DNA of 64,000 nucleotides, taken from NCBI GenBank assembly GCA_002270565.1, contig NQMI01000014.1:496001-560000 (forward strand), given 5' to 3'. A program made the position numbers and the translations under genes. Below, one piece after another: positions 34,501 through 45,420 of this stretch. The DNA is from Stenocarpella maydis (taxonomy: Eukaryota; Ascomycota; Sordariomycetes; Diaporthales; Diaporthaceae). Position 1 is the first letter of the stretch. Each line of letters starts with the position of its first letter. The notes beneath the pieces were generated by a model that ran no database searches, had not been told where the DNA came from, and saw only the letters and a program-made list of their open reading frames with translations.

Positions 34501-37500
34501 GGAGGCTCCTCACGCCCCTTCCCTCTGCCACGTTCGGCGTACTTTTGTAGTGTTTCTTGGTGTGGATGGCCCGGAACACGCACGTCGAAACAGGCCGACG
34601 CACGTGAGAGTAATGTGGCTGCATGCAATACTTGGTTAGCCTCAAGTTCGCCGACACTTCTGGGAGGCCCCGACATTTTGCCCATTCCCGAGCCATGAGA
34701 ACGTAATACATAGCACGGCGAACGTCCGAGGCACATCACCTGCGAAGTTTAAAATGGTGGAGGTGACTCAGCCTAACCTCTCAAACGGGCTGTATGCCAT
34801 CGTGGCTTGCAGAACCCTGACCGCGGCGTCCGACAAAGGCGCGAGACCGAAAATATGTCGGCTTATGGCCGCCGACCCACGTTGTTTCAGCCAGCGTTGA
34901 ACAACACGTTGAGATCCGTTGGCTGGAGACTTGCAGACATGCTGACGCCTCTCGCAGAAGGTGCAGGAATATCCGGCCGAGCTGGCCAGCCGTCACAGGA
35001 CATCTCAATGCTTGACGAGGTCAATTGTTGACCACATCGGGTAAGGATGCGGTCGAGGCGCTACGCAGGACGGTCCATGCTTGAACGGCTATGCGGACAT
35101 TGTTCCAGGAATTGTACTCTCTGGGAGGATACCGTCTGTGAGGTAACATTCGGTGTGAATATCCTCTTGACACACGATTTAGGAATGTAAAACCCGTACT
35201 GAGGTACAGTTAATTCTTTGGTCCGGGGTTCTCGAGGTTACTCTCGGCGATGGAGCCCTGTCCCGGACCTTACGCCCATAGTCAGAGGCCTTGCTGGAAC
35301 TGCACATCGGGCGGGTGCATATGCCGTGCTGCGATCTGCGATGAAGCCTCACTTTCGAATCCTACAAAAGGCCCGTGTCCCAGCTACATTAGTAAAGGGC
35401 AGACACAACCCAGGGGTCCCACGATCGCAAAGGCCAAAAATGCCAAGGAGGGAATAGAACCATGTCTTGGGCCCTCCGATCAACTAGCCACCTACCATGC
35501 CCCCCAGAGTCACTATCCGGTTAGGAGATCTTCCCATGAACCGATGTAACACGCCGAGTGGTACCCTGCCACCAAAAGAGCCCGTCAACTTGGTCAACTT
35601 GCCGGGACTCGCGCAGCTTCTTGGTCTGGAACCGTTTAGTTACTTGTGCATGATTGCGCTGAGACCTTCGCATGGAGCGCCAAAAGCAGAAGCAATCTTA
35701 TCTTGGAATGTCGAAATGTCATTGGACTCAAGCCGTCTCGTTTTCCAACCAATGATGATTCACTGGCAGGCTGCCTTGCACAGACTCGATGAAATTGCAG
35801 CTATAGTTGGCAGGCACCATATAAATGTACATAGCACTAGGCGCACATACACGCAGGCACGCACATATAGGCCTAGAGGAATACGTTAGAAAGGACGAAG
35901 GGAGATCTACATAACTCCTCTCCCCTCTACGTCATATATGACCAAGATTCCCATGAATCTCGCAAGAAATATGAGACGAATCTGTCTGCGGTCAATAAGA
36001 TGTGGCGATATTGACCACCTGGCACTGTCCACATTCGTTGATGCCACCGTGATCAAACACTTTGAATGGTTAACCTGGGGCTTCTGCGAATCTAGCGAAT
36101 AGGAGAGGCATACACAGGCGTCTCATCTGTGCAACATCGCGACCATTTCGAGCACCTATGTCGGCGTCCAAACTTGATCAACAGTATAATTAGCTTAGTA
36201 TTGGTGGTATCGGGCGGCCTGCACTCACGGCTCTGCCTGGACATCTTTTCAGAGCACATCCTGCCAGCTTGCTAAACGTGTTGGCATTTTCAGCTTCGGT
36301 CCCAGTTGACCAAGTCATTCAATCACATGCGCTGCTCTTGCCGCCTCGTGGTTGCGGCCTCGTACAGCAACAAAAATGGGCACAGCTTTTGCCATCCCCT
36401 TCACTTTGCGCTCTGCATTAGACAGGTATCGTAGCATTGCCTTGTGAGCCAAACACCGTTCCAAGGGATGGGTATCATGTTGATGCTAGTGAGACGGTCC
36501 GATATCACCATGTCTGCTGGTGACTTGTTCTGTCCATGTCTGTATCCAGGAGTATCAAGCAAGTCAGCGGAGCAACCAACCAAGATGCGATTCCTAGATG
36601 AAGCACCTAAGAACCCGTGGTGGTTCCGGCGGTAACGCAGCAGTGAGCGCCGTTGTTAGCCAACATAAACTCTCACCGAATGCCTTTTGAGCTAACCTTA
36701 CTGTCATGGAAACTAGTTGATACTTCGGATGTTATGTCCCAAGAAAATAAAACCAGACACACTCTCCACGCTGCTCTGCTGCAGCATGACTTGAAAGATG
36801 ATATAGCATAAGCGGGTTCGTTGCAATCTATGTAATCATGCCAATGGTACTTAAGTAAATATTTTATAGTACACGGACCTGGACCATTGGGATGATTGAG
36901 CCGCCTGCGATTCTAGCCGAGCTTACACTTGTGCTCTTCTTTGTACGACAAGAGCTTGGAAGAACGGCAAGCGTCCCGGTTCGTATATAACACAAAGTCG
37001 CAAAGTTGGTCGCTAATAATCCACTTCTCAAGGTGAGTTGATCGCAACACAGTTGCTCCAGAACATATCACGGCATACCTGTGTGTATGACGAGAACTTG
37101 GCCTTAGCCTGCATCCTTTCAATTATTCAAAGGCTTCAAGTAATTTCAATAAATGAACTGTACAGTATATGTTATTGCGTAGTCCTCGAGGCATCTCTTG
37201 CAAACATAATGGGGGAGCGTGGCCGCTAAGCCGGCTGAAGTGGTGTGAGGGTTTAACCCTGATACTCGTGGTTGTGTCTGATTGGTTGGCCTAGATGATT
37301 CCATCACTTACATGACTCTGTTCCTGTCTTCCCATGCTCCATGATCCAAAAACATCTCGCTAGATCAATCACTCAGGAGGTGGAAGGAACAAAGGGAACA
37401 GCTGATGCATCATCATATCGTCATTCCGCACCTCGACTGTAGGCCACCACGCATCATGAAAGCTGAGATTGGACGTTGATGAGGACGTTGCCGGCGTGGA

Positions 37501-37508
37501 ATCGGCTA

Positions 37509-37526
37509 GAAGGTTCCAGCGGCTTC
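37509..37526. promoter_or_regulatory. Degenerate heat-shock element
   Basis: GAA-GG-TTC-CA-GCG-GC-TTC has three of four nGAAn/nTTCn units in register. It lies about 420 bp upstream of the Hsp20 start. Binding by the heat-shock factor is inferred. Confidence 0.4.
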
Positions 37527-37699
37527 CGGCGGCATCACCAAACTGCAATGGTGGTGAGAGCTTGGTCGCGCACCGCGCACCTTCTCCAACCTTCTCGCCG
37601 GGACAAAGAAGGCGGCCATGGAACCATCCACAAAGTGCCACGGCCTTCTGGGCGTGCCGTGATGATTACGTCGAGTTGCAGCCTCGTCGTTCCACCGTC

Positions 37700-37712
37700 T
37701 TCGCGAACCTTC
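37700..37712. promoter_or_regulatory. Heat-shock element
   Basis: TTCGCGAACCTTC is a perfect three-unit TTCnnGAAnnTTC site, the classical binding site of heat-shock factor. It sits 33 bp upstream of the TATA box and in front of a small heat-shock protein gene, so a role in heat induction is likely. Confidence 0.75.
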
Positions 37713-37744
37713 AACAGCGCCCATCACCACGACCCCTCCTAGAG

Positions 37745-37750
37745 TATAAA
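37745..37750 (+). promoter_or_regulatory. TATA box of the Hsp20 gene
   Basis: TATAAA lies 185 bp before the favoured start codon and just downstream of the perfect heat-shock element. TATA boxes are typical of stress-induced fungal genes. Confidence 0.6.
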
Positions 37751-37800
37751 GATGCAGTAAACCTCTCCTTGCTCCCAGCTGCCTCCCATCACCATCAACA

Positions 37801-37819
37801 CAACAACAACAACAACAAC
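37801..37819 (+). repeat. CAA triplet run in the Hsp20 leader
   Basis: Six CAA triplets in the predicted 5' untranslated region. Unstructured CAA-rich leaders are compatible with efficient translation under stress; that effect is inference here. Confidence 0.7.
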
Positions 37820-37929
37820 GATCAAAGACCTTCATGCGCTCTACAAAAACAATCTGCAAGCAACTTCCTCGAAGTCTTCGCACACCTACTACTCTGAAGA
37901 TCTCTCGACCTATTTCCACCACAGCCAAA

Positions 37930-38586
37930 ATGTCGTTCTTCCCTCGATCATACTTTGCCCCCGAGTCCTCCTTCACTCCTCTCTTCCGCCTCCTGGACGA
38001 CTACGACAACTACTCCCGGGAAGTCTCCAGCCAGCAAGGACAGGGCCAGAGGCATGGCGGACGGCGCGCTGCCTCTCTTCCGACCTTCACCCCCAAGTTT
38101 GATGTAAAGGAGACGGAGAACACTTACGAGCTGCACGGTGAACTCCCTGGAATCGAGAAGAACAACATCAACATCGAGTTCACCGACGACTCGACAATCG
38201 TCATCTCAGGCAAGGTCGAGCGCCACTACACCTCGGGCACCCCGCCAGAGGATGGCAACGTCCAGATGAGCGGCGCCATCACCGAGGGCGAGAAGGACCA
38301 GCACAACAACTCGCACAAGGCTACAGTAGAGGACGAGGAGGCTGAGAAGGCCAAGCAGCAGGGCTCCTCCACCGAGGTCACCAAGACCAACAAGCAGCAG
38401 GAGGTGTCCAGGCCCACCGAGAGGTACTGGGTCTCTGAGCGCTCCGTCGGCTCCTTCCACCGTACCTTCACCTTCCCCAGCCGCATCGATCAGGACAACG
38501 TTTCCGCAAACCTGAACAACGGTGTCCTGAGCGTCACCGTGCCCAAGGCAAAGAAGCAGGAGGGCCGCCGCATCGCCGTCCAGTAA
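37930..38586 (+). CDS. Small heat-shock protein, Hsp20/alpha-crystallin family (Hsp30-like)
   Basis: Small heat-shock proteins are ATP-independent holdases that bind unfolding proteins. The frame from MSFFPRSYFAPES gives 218 residues without introns. The alpha-crystallin domain is split: first half at about 55-99 (FDVKETENTYELHGELPGI), then a charged insert at about 100-163, then the second half at 166-210 with the typical GVLSVTVPK strand at 198-206. Such an insert is known in Neurospora Hsp30-type proteins. Regulation is visible: a perfect three-unit heat-shock element, a second degenerate one, and a TATA box. The frame is open upstream to an ATG at 37834. This would add 32 residues with eight basic and no acidic side chains, resembling a mitochondrial presequence. 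I prefer 37930 because family proteins start there. Confidence 0.93.
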   Translation: MSFFPRSYFAPESSFTPLFRLLDDYDNYSREVSSQQGQGQRHGGRRAASLPTFTPKFDVKETENTYELHGELPGIEKNNINIEFTDDSTIVISGKVERHYTSGTPPEDGNVQMSGAITEGEKDQHNNSHKATVEDEEAEKAKQQGSSTEVTKTNKQQEVSRPTERYWVSERSVGSFHRTFTFPSRIDQDNVSANLNNGVLSVTVPKAKKQEGRRIAVQ

Positions 38587-39263
38587 GCGGCGCTCGCCTC
38601 TGGAGTTAACGGGGTACACCAAAACTCAGAATGATTCACTCCCTAACACGACACAAACTTCTGGCATTACACCTTGATGGGTGGAGATGAGTTGACGGAT
38701 CGGATGATGGTTTTGCACGGGGTTTACTTCTGCACTCTGCGGCATTGATTCAAGGACTGGAGTACTTTGGACGAGCGCTTGTGAATTTGGGAGCAGTGTC
38801 TTTTAGCACGTCCTTCTTAATACATTATTTAATTGCAACTCTTTCCACGTGACTCCCAGAATTGCCCTTGTCGATGTGTGTGAAACCCCCGAGAAAACCC
38901 CCTAGCCTCGTTGGGTGGGTCGACTGAGAGTCTCAACAGCAACATGGCCTGAAGTGAAAGACAACAAGAGTGACATGAGGCCGCAACTGAAGCTGTCTTC
39001 AATGCATTACAGCTGAACATGACATGATGTCCAAATGGTGTGGTCCATGTTGGGTGTTGGAGTGGATCCGCTGCCTCGGCCGCATCCTCCGGCATTTCAG
39101 CCCCGCCGGCTCCGGCTCCGGTTCTCACTTCAGGTTGGCTCACTTGTCGCGTCCCATCAACAAGAGCCATTGGCTGGGCGTCCAGTCAGTGCAGAATCTC
39201 AAGCCTCGCACCAAGAGTTGCCCTTTGCAAGTTTTATGGTGTGGAAACCGAAAGTTCGCAGCC
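38587..39263. other. Intergenic region, Hsp20 to dehydrogenase
   Basis: About 680 bp between two genes on the same strand. It should contain the Hsp20 terminator (AT-rich at 38815-38840) and the dehydrogenase promoter. No further gene is visible. Confidence 0.45.
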
Positions 39264-40523
39264 ATGGAAAAAAGCTCGACTCTGGCGGCTGAGAACGTGA
39301 GGCTGGGATGGATCGGTATGCGGGTGTCCTTGCCCAGAGAAGCTACATCCGGAATCACATGGGCGAAGCAGTGAGAACATCGAAAGCTGACATCTCGTAG
39401 GACTTGGTTCCATGGGCCTCGGCATGGCCACCAACCTCCAGCGCCACCTGTCTCAACTCGCCGCGCCCAGCCTTCACTACCACAACCGAACCATGAGCCG
39501 CGGGGAGGCGCTCCAGGGGCTGGGCGGTGTGCCGTGCCCGAGCATCGAAGACCTAGTATCCAGCTCGGACGTCATATTCATGTCCCTCAGCGACGATTCG
39601 GCACTGGCGGCAGCCCTTGACAGGGTCATTGGGGCCGGGCCCGGGGCCGGCAACGACCTGTCACGCAAGATCGTCGTGGACACGTCGACCGTCCACCCGC
39701 GGTCCTCCGGAGAGGCACAGGTGAGGCTGCGCGCGAGGGGCGCCGAGTTCATCGCCGCGCCGGTGTTCGGCGCGAGCCCGGCCGCCGCCGAGGGGAGGCT
39801 CCTGTTCGTGCTTGCCGGGCCCGAGGATGCCGTCCGGGTGATCAGGCCGTTCCTGGTTGGTGTTATGGGCAGGGGCGTGATCCGCCTCGGCGAGGATGCG
39901 AAAGAGGCTGGCTTGTTGAAGACTGCTGGGTAAGCCTGCTCCTTGGTGGCCCTCCAACAAGTAGGGGGTTGTTTGCTCACATTCATATTTCAGCAATTTC
40001 ATGACCGCCGCAAGTGAGTGACCGAACAACTTAGCCTCTTGAGCGGGCTGGGACTTTTCAGACGGAAATCTCCCCAAGTTCAACTCTCCAGCACATGGAC
40101 ACCCAGCGCTGACCAGGACCTACAGTGATGGAAGTAGTCGCCGAGACACACGTCTTCGCCGAAAAGACCGGCCTAGGGAACGACGCTGTGGAATCCCTAA
40201 TCGAGCAGCAGTACGGCCCGTTGGCATTATCAATGTCCAGGCGGCTGACCACCGGGGCTTACATGCCAGCAAGAGGGGAGAGGCCCTGGTCGGATCTCAA
40301 CCTCGCGCTCAAAGACGTAGGGCACGGGATCGATTGCGCACGGGAGGCCGGGGCAGGGCTGCCGGTCGGTGATGTGGTGCAGAAGCATCTCCGCGAGGCA
40401 AAAGAGGTCTCGGACGCCGGATGTCGCCCTCTCGATTCCTCGTCCATGTATGGAGTTCTCAGATGGCAAGCTGGCATGGATTTTGAGACAGATTTGGTCA
40501 GGCGACGGGACCTAGAGGCTTAA
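39264..40523 (+). CDS. NAD(P)-dependent beta-hydroxyacid dehydrogenase (3-hydroxyisobutyrate dehydrogenase-like)
   Basis: The family oxidises beta-hydroxyacids such as 3-hydroxyisobutyrate, or reduces related semialdehydes, with NAD(P). Four exons, 39264-39315, 39401-39929, 39994-40013 and 40126-40523, join to 332 residues; introns are 85, 64 and 112 bp, all GT-AG. The Rossmann motif is LGWIGLGSMGLGMATNLQ (about 14-31). The substrate-binding DTSTVHP motif and the catalytic lysine motif follow, with LLKTAGNF giving K191 and N195. The C-terminal all-helical domain starts with MEVVAETHVFAEKTGLG. Length is normal. Exon 3 is only 20 nt but is needed to keep the frame through NFMTAAMME. The neighbours do not reveal a pathway, so the substrate is unknown. 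It borders the AT-rich island. Confidence 0.88.
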
Positions 40524-41670
40524 TTTCTCAATCAATTCAGACGGAACGCCGTGGCCTTGTACAGCTCGTTATGGTCAAAGGCAACTCATATATTTACGTT
40601 CCATGGGAGTCATATCTACGAACCGGAATATAATCTGTCCTGGCAATACCACACTCAGATATCCAGGATATCTGGGGCTTGAACACTTACGCCCAGATGC
40701 CAAAGTAGTACCCTTACCCAAATCATCCACACAACACCAACATATACACCAGACCCCCACCTGAAACACCCACACGCAGACATATACATCACCTTAAAAC
40801 ATAAAACCAACTCCCATAACGCCCAGCCCCAAAATACTACTACTCCTAGCTTATATCCCCTGAATATATGTCCACAAAGCCGAGTATAACTACACCATTG
40901 ACATCTCGACCATTTGACGCTTGTAAATTAAGCAGCCAACTGCGATTCCGCGCTTTGGTATCAAGATTTGCTGGATCCCCTGGTCGTATGGAATAGACGA
41001 TAGCATGAATTCTATCAGGGGAGTCATTACTAATACCTATTGCGAGCCACGCATGGCACTCTATCGTAATAGCGCGGCGGCTCAAGGCTTCACTGCATTT
41101 CGAGTCCTCGTGCTTCATTTTTTATAATTGCCTGGGCACATCCTCGCGCTTCTAACGCCTGAGGCGCTTCTTTCCTAGGAGCACAGCACCTTGACTGGGC
41201 ACAGCAATGATGTAGGGAGGGGACATGGTGGAATGCAACATCCTCCTCTTACACTTGCCCCAGAATCGTGAGTGAGGTCTCTCTAGCTTGGCCAATCAAC
41301 CCTGCGCTCTCTGAGATTGTCACCAAGAGATTCGGGTAAGCTGAGTCTCCTTACATCTATAATATCCTCCGATTGATGAGCACTTTGAAAACAGTTCCGC
41401 CGATATTTCCAAGTAGTACCCATCAACCAAGTTACAATAAAATATCGATGCGGATTTCTTTGTCTTCCTCAACACCTGCGATTCGTCTTAAATCAACTAG
41501 CAATACAGCTAGAGTATCTTTCCCAACTAGCGATAGCCCATTCCAGTAATTCTTCATGCAAACTACCTCATGCGGTACAGTCGGAAGCCAAAGCTCGCCA
41601 AAGCTCGCCAAAGTTCGCCAAAGCTCCTGCCGCAGAGCACTAGAGCATGAATAGCTTGGGTCAACCCAAC
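40524..41670. other. AT-richer stretch, no gene recognised
   Basis: Just over 1 kb, clearly richer in A and T than the flanking coding DNA, between the dehydrogenase and the kinase relic. It includes a 90-codon minus-strand frame (40846-41118) with no recognisable domain and a four-unit 10-bp repeat (41590-41629). Confidence 0.5.
41590..41629. repeat. 10-bp tandem repeat, AAAGCTCGCC
   Basis: Four units of about 10 bp (two AAAGCTCGCC, one AAAGTTCGCC, one AAAGCTCCTG), just downstream of the kinase relic. The third unit differs by one C-to-T change. Confidence 0.85.
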
Positions 41671-42660
41671 CTAAGCGTCGTCGCGTGAAGAGATTTCAAC
41701 AGCCTTGGGATAGATGCTGGTTGTAATATTGGCAATATCTTTGAAGTCGAATCCCACCAAGTATATCTCTGGCAGTGCTTTTATGCGGCCTCCAATACTT
41801 CTGTCCTCTCTCTTATCCTCATGATGACCATATATTTGGTTAAGGATGCGGAGAATGGTCTCTTTGAAGCCTTGAATGGACAGGAATCCATGCTCTTCGT
41901 CCTTTTTGGATGTTTGCAAGCGCGTCAGCCAAACCACAGAGTTGGTGAATGACATCTTTGATCAGAGTTGAGGTGAGATGCCGTTCCTGGTCCCTCCAGA
42001 ACTTCCCTAGGTAGATTTTCCTCCATCTGCCCACTCTAATGTGAGGTATCTTTCTCGGCCCCTGGTGATGGCCGCTACTAGACGAATGACATTGCGATGC
42101 TCAAGCTTGGTGAACTCTTGGTGTACTTGAGCTTCAGCGTCCAATCTTCGTTGGGTGTCCTCGGTCTCGATATTATGGGGATGCCTCATCTAGATGGCTA
42201 CTCGACCATCAGTCTGACTGGCGCTAGCTTATGCAAAACGCATCTGCGCCTGAATCGGACATTCTGACCTGAATACAAATGTGATTTTGGTGCGCAGGGT
42301 GAATTTCGACTACGCGCAGGTGATCAATTGTACCGAAACTTTGCGCAGATGCGTCCCGGTAAACGGAAGAGTAGCCCGGGGGCCGAAGTCACAGCAGAGC
42401 AGAATTGCGAAGACACTCTTGCCCCTCTCCACCATGAAGTCCACGAGGCGGTCGAGGTCTTCTTGCCCTGCTTGGATAGCATCGGCTGGTAGATGGTTGC
42501 TGCCAGCCATCAGCTCCTGGCATACTGCTTCATGGATGAGAAGGACGTCAAGGCAGCCGCGGGGAAAGAACTCCTTCTCGTCAAACACGCTCTTGACTGC
42601 AAGCCCTCCCAGACGATCTAGCAGACCCTCGTCACCGTTGAGGCCGCTGTCGGAAGCCAT
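41671..42660 (-). pseudogene. Decayed fungal protein-kinase-like gene
   Basis: Minus-strand pieces in conserved order match a fungal protein family with an N-terminal region followed by a kinase domain. The N-terminal part (42660-42312) reads MASDSGLNG...KSVFAILLCCD, and the segment usually found after it is missing. Next comes VEIHPAHQN, then DGRVAI followed by TAG at 42190-42192, exactly where the catalytic lysine of the VAIK motif is expected. Helix C and the hinge follow (FTKLEHRNVIRLVAAITRG, YLTLEWADGG). A frameshift after ADGG leads to KFWRDQERHL and VIHQLCGLADALANI. A second shift in a short A run leads to GFKETILRIL, which aligns with DLKPENILRIL but has lost the catalytic aspartate. 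Together these rule out a working kinase. It lies in the AT-rich island. Confidence 0.8.
42238..42354. repeat. 12-bp perfect inverted repeat within the kinase relic
   Basis: ACGCATCTGCGC at 42238-42249 and its exact reverse complement GCGCAGATGCGT at 42343-42354 enclose 93 bp. The pair sits where the middle of the kinase-like gene is missing. Confidence 0.8.
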
Positions 42661-45420
42661 GCTCGGAGTAACTAAACAAGTCCTGCGCGTTGCGTGTTGA
42701 TATTCGCGGATAATCCGATGATCTCTGGTAGTCTTTTGACAGCCTCAGCCCGAATGACCGAAGTCGCTGATATAAGTTAAGCCAGGAGCAGGAACTTTTT
42801 CCCAGCAGACTCACCCACCAACAGCGCGCAAACGATAAAACATGGTCATACTCATGATACCAAGACAAAACTACGGAGCAGGTACTTGTAGCTCTGTACT
42901 TCCCGAACGTACCCTCTGATAAGATGATGATCGCGAGTTCATTACCATGTGCATTGATTTGGGTGGCACGTGGCGCAGGAAGTCTCTGCCAGTTATTGCT
43001 TTAACGCCTGCGTGTCACCTGGCATCGATGCATTCTCAAATCTCTCTGCCATTGGAGGGAAACTCGGGGCTGGTATCATGTTCCTAGATGTAGGTGATGT
43101 CACCGGCGGCCAAATACCGGAAAACCGCAAAAGAAAGTGATCAATGTGTAGGCAGGCTGCCTTGGCAGCAGGGAATTTTGCCATTTTGGTTGTGTATTTG
43201 AGTTAGCCGTGCATCTGGCTTCTGGTCGTGATGGATGTGACTCTGCAGGCTTACTCTTGGCGAGAGCATGTTTTGCAGGCTTTTGGAGAGGTGTGTGTGT
43301 TTTGATAAGCCAGCCCGATGGACCAACCACTTGGTCCCTGCACACTGCTTATCTAATCAGCCCAGCAGCCTCTATTTCAACCACAACACGAGATCGCAGC
43401 TTTGCGGCTCCCTCCTTACTATTACTTAGGCAACCATAGCTTTGAATCAACAATTATTTACAGACAATTTGAGCCCCTATTTGCCATAGGTCGTAAGGAC
43501 CAGAAGCCAGAGAGGGCTTCGCTTGTCCTCGAGTCACATTTTTATAGATGAGAGGCTAGATTTCTGTTCACTATATGATTGTTCGCTGGTGTTAGCCTTC
43601 AGCCGCTCTACGCATCTTAATGAGTCCTAGTCCACACGTGGCTTAAAGTTTGTCTTAATTAGCCTCAATTGCTTCTTATAAGGCTATTACAATTTTACTA
43701 GTAATGAGTTATTATGTTTTAAAACTTTTTATTATTGGCGTTATATTTTATCTTAAATGCTTGGTGTTTGAGTAGTTATAAATGTATGAAGGGATTGGTG
43801 TAGTAATTTTTTTTTGAAAATAAAGGGAGGGGGGGGGTTGTGGCCGCCGGCTGGCCTGCATAACGCATGCAGATTGACCAAAGATGTATCTGGTTCTTAC
43901 CAAGCCAAGTAAACTGGAGAAAAAACTGCCAAGTTGTCATGCCTGCGAGACTTGTGTATTAACTGCTGTGGCTACTCCTCACCGATTTTAGTGAAACACC
44001 CAGTAAGTCTGCATGTAACTTACACTAACTAGTATCCACTGCTGCATTCAATTCCAACACTAGGCCTCGTGCAGCTTGCCCCAACGGAAAACTGTTCATT
44101 CCTGAGACACTTTCTACAATGTAACAGTGAACAGGTGCACGTGGATACCCCATGATTCAACACCTTACCAGCTGATCACCCAATTCGGCACCTTTCCCTT
44201 TACTGCCAACCAGGCAAGAGTCAATCAATCAATCTAAACGAGCAAACTCCGAGGAAAATCCAGAAGAGGCCTCCCGACAAATGCAATACGTGGGACGCAC
44301 ATATGAGTCACGGGCAGTCTGCACAACAATATCACAAAAACAAAAAAACTTGTGGGCCCGTCTAGTAATACCAAGTGCTTTTTTTCTTTTCCCAATTGAT
44401 GTTACCCTCTTGATAAAACCCGGACAGGAGTCTCTACTTAGATCACTCTCCCGAGAGCTAGATCCCTGCGAGATATATCAATCCCACTCAAAAGGGCTCC
44501 GGGCACGACCCAGATAATAATAAATGCACTTACAAACTACTCCTTATGATTGAAGTGGCATAGCTACATATAACAACAAAGTAAAAAAATATATCAAACC
44601 AATCAATGATTCAGAGGGTCTTTTTTATAATTATGATTAATTTTCAGGTTATTAGAAAATTCATCAGAAATAGTATAATGCTGTGAAGTGGTGAATGTGT
44701 TAAAGGATGACACGCAAACTATTAGTGCGCTCATTTCTGTCTGGGGCGATCTCGGGAACCGGGAAGGGCTGACTCGTGGGGCGGTAGAGGAAAATAGAGT
44801 TTGCTAGCCGAGTTCGCACCCGCTGACAAGCCAACAAGAACGGTTAAGCTTCGGCAGGGTCGAACGACATGCGTATTTGAAGGGAGGCGAAATACAAACC
44901 CGGCAGTATTTGCGATGCGAGTTGGGGTGGGGGGGATGGGGGCGTTTTGTCACCAGGTGGACATAAGTGCGGCCGACCTCTGTTGTGTTGCGCCAGGCCT
45001 GATAGCTCAAATGGGCACATTATCACTTTCTAGTAAAGGTACTACAATCCCTTGACATAGGAAATCCCAGAGACCGGCCTGGGGTACGGGTGCTACTACC
45101 CTTTTCGAACGTCCGTGTGTCCACACAAACCACAGACCATGAATCTCAGCGACAACCCTTCTCCCATTAACCTGCAGATTAAACCCAAGCCATGCTCACT
45201 TCGGCCCCTTGCTATCGATCCAAATGAAGATTTCGTGCTAAAGGTGATGATCAAAATCTCAAGGTCCAATAAGCCCTGTTGTCTTGAGATGAAGGTCGAT
45301 ACATGGGGGCTTTTGCAATTCCCAGAGCGCCGCCAGAGACCGGTCCTTTGAATAAGATTAACATAACCTCAGAATCTGGGTTGAGCATATGTCTTATCAG
45401 GGATGCTAACGCAGTCCGTT
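42661..45420. other. AT-rich island, no gene recognised
   Basis: Some 2.8 kb between the kinase relic and the YTH gene. The parts around 43560-43830 and 44520-44700 are strongly AT-rich, with many TA steps and few CA steps, as in DNA mutated by repeat-induced point mutation (RIP). A G run lies near 43828. Open frames are short and show no domain. Confidence 0.55.

Larger units (their letters stand above)
29797..37929. other. Gene-poor stretch, 8.1 kb
   Basis: No gene is supported. Open frames of up to about 190 codons overlap on both strands and lack domains. Visible elements are an 8-bp tandem array (31511-31558), two TACTCCGTA copies (31954, 33475), repeated TAGTG words near 32318-32337, and a transition to more AT-rich DNA from about 35900 to 37300. 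The right end is the heat-shock promoter. A cysteine-containing frame at 35250-35549 was considered and rejected. Confidence 0.5.

Noticed and set aside
35250..35549. Cysteine-containing 99-codon frame as a possible small secreted protein
   Set aside because: No signal peptide, no disulfide-type spacing that I recognise, and it overlaps another frame.
40846..41118. A 90-codon minus-strand frame downstream of the kinase relic
   Set aside because: No family is recognised and it lies in AT-rich, probably decayed DNA. It could be a fragment of an old gene but this cannot be shown.
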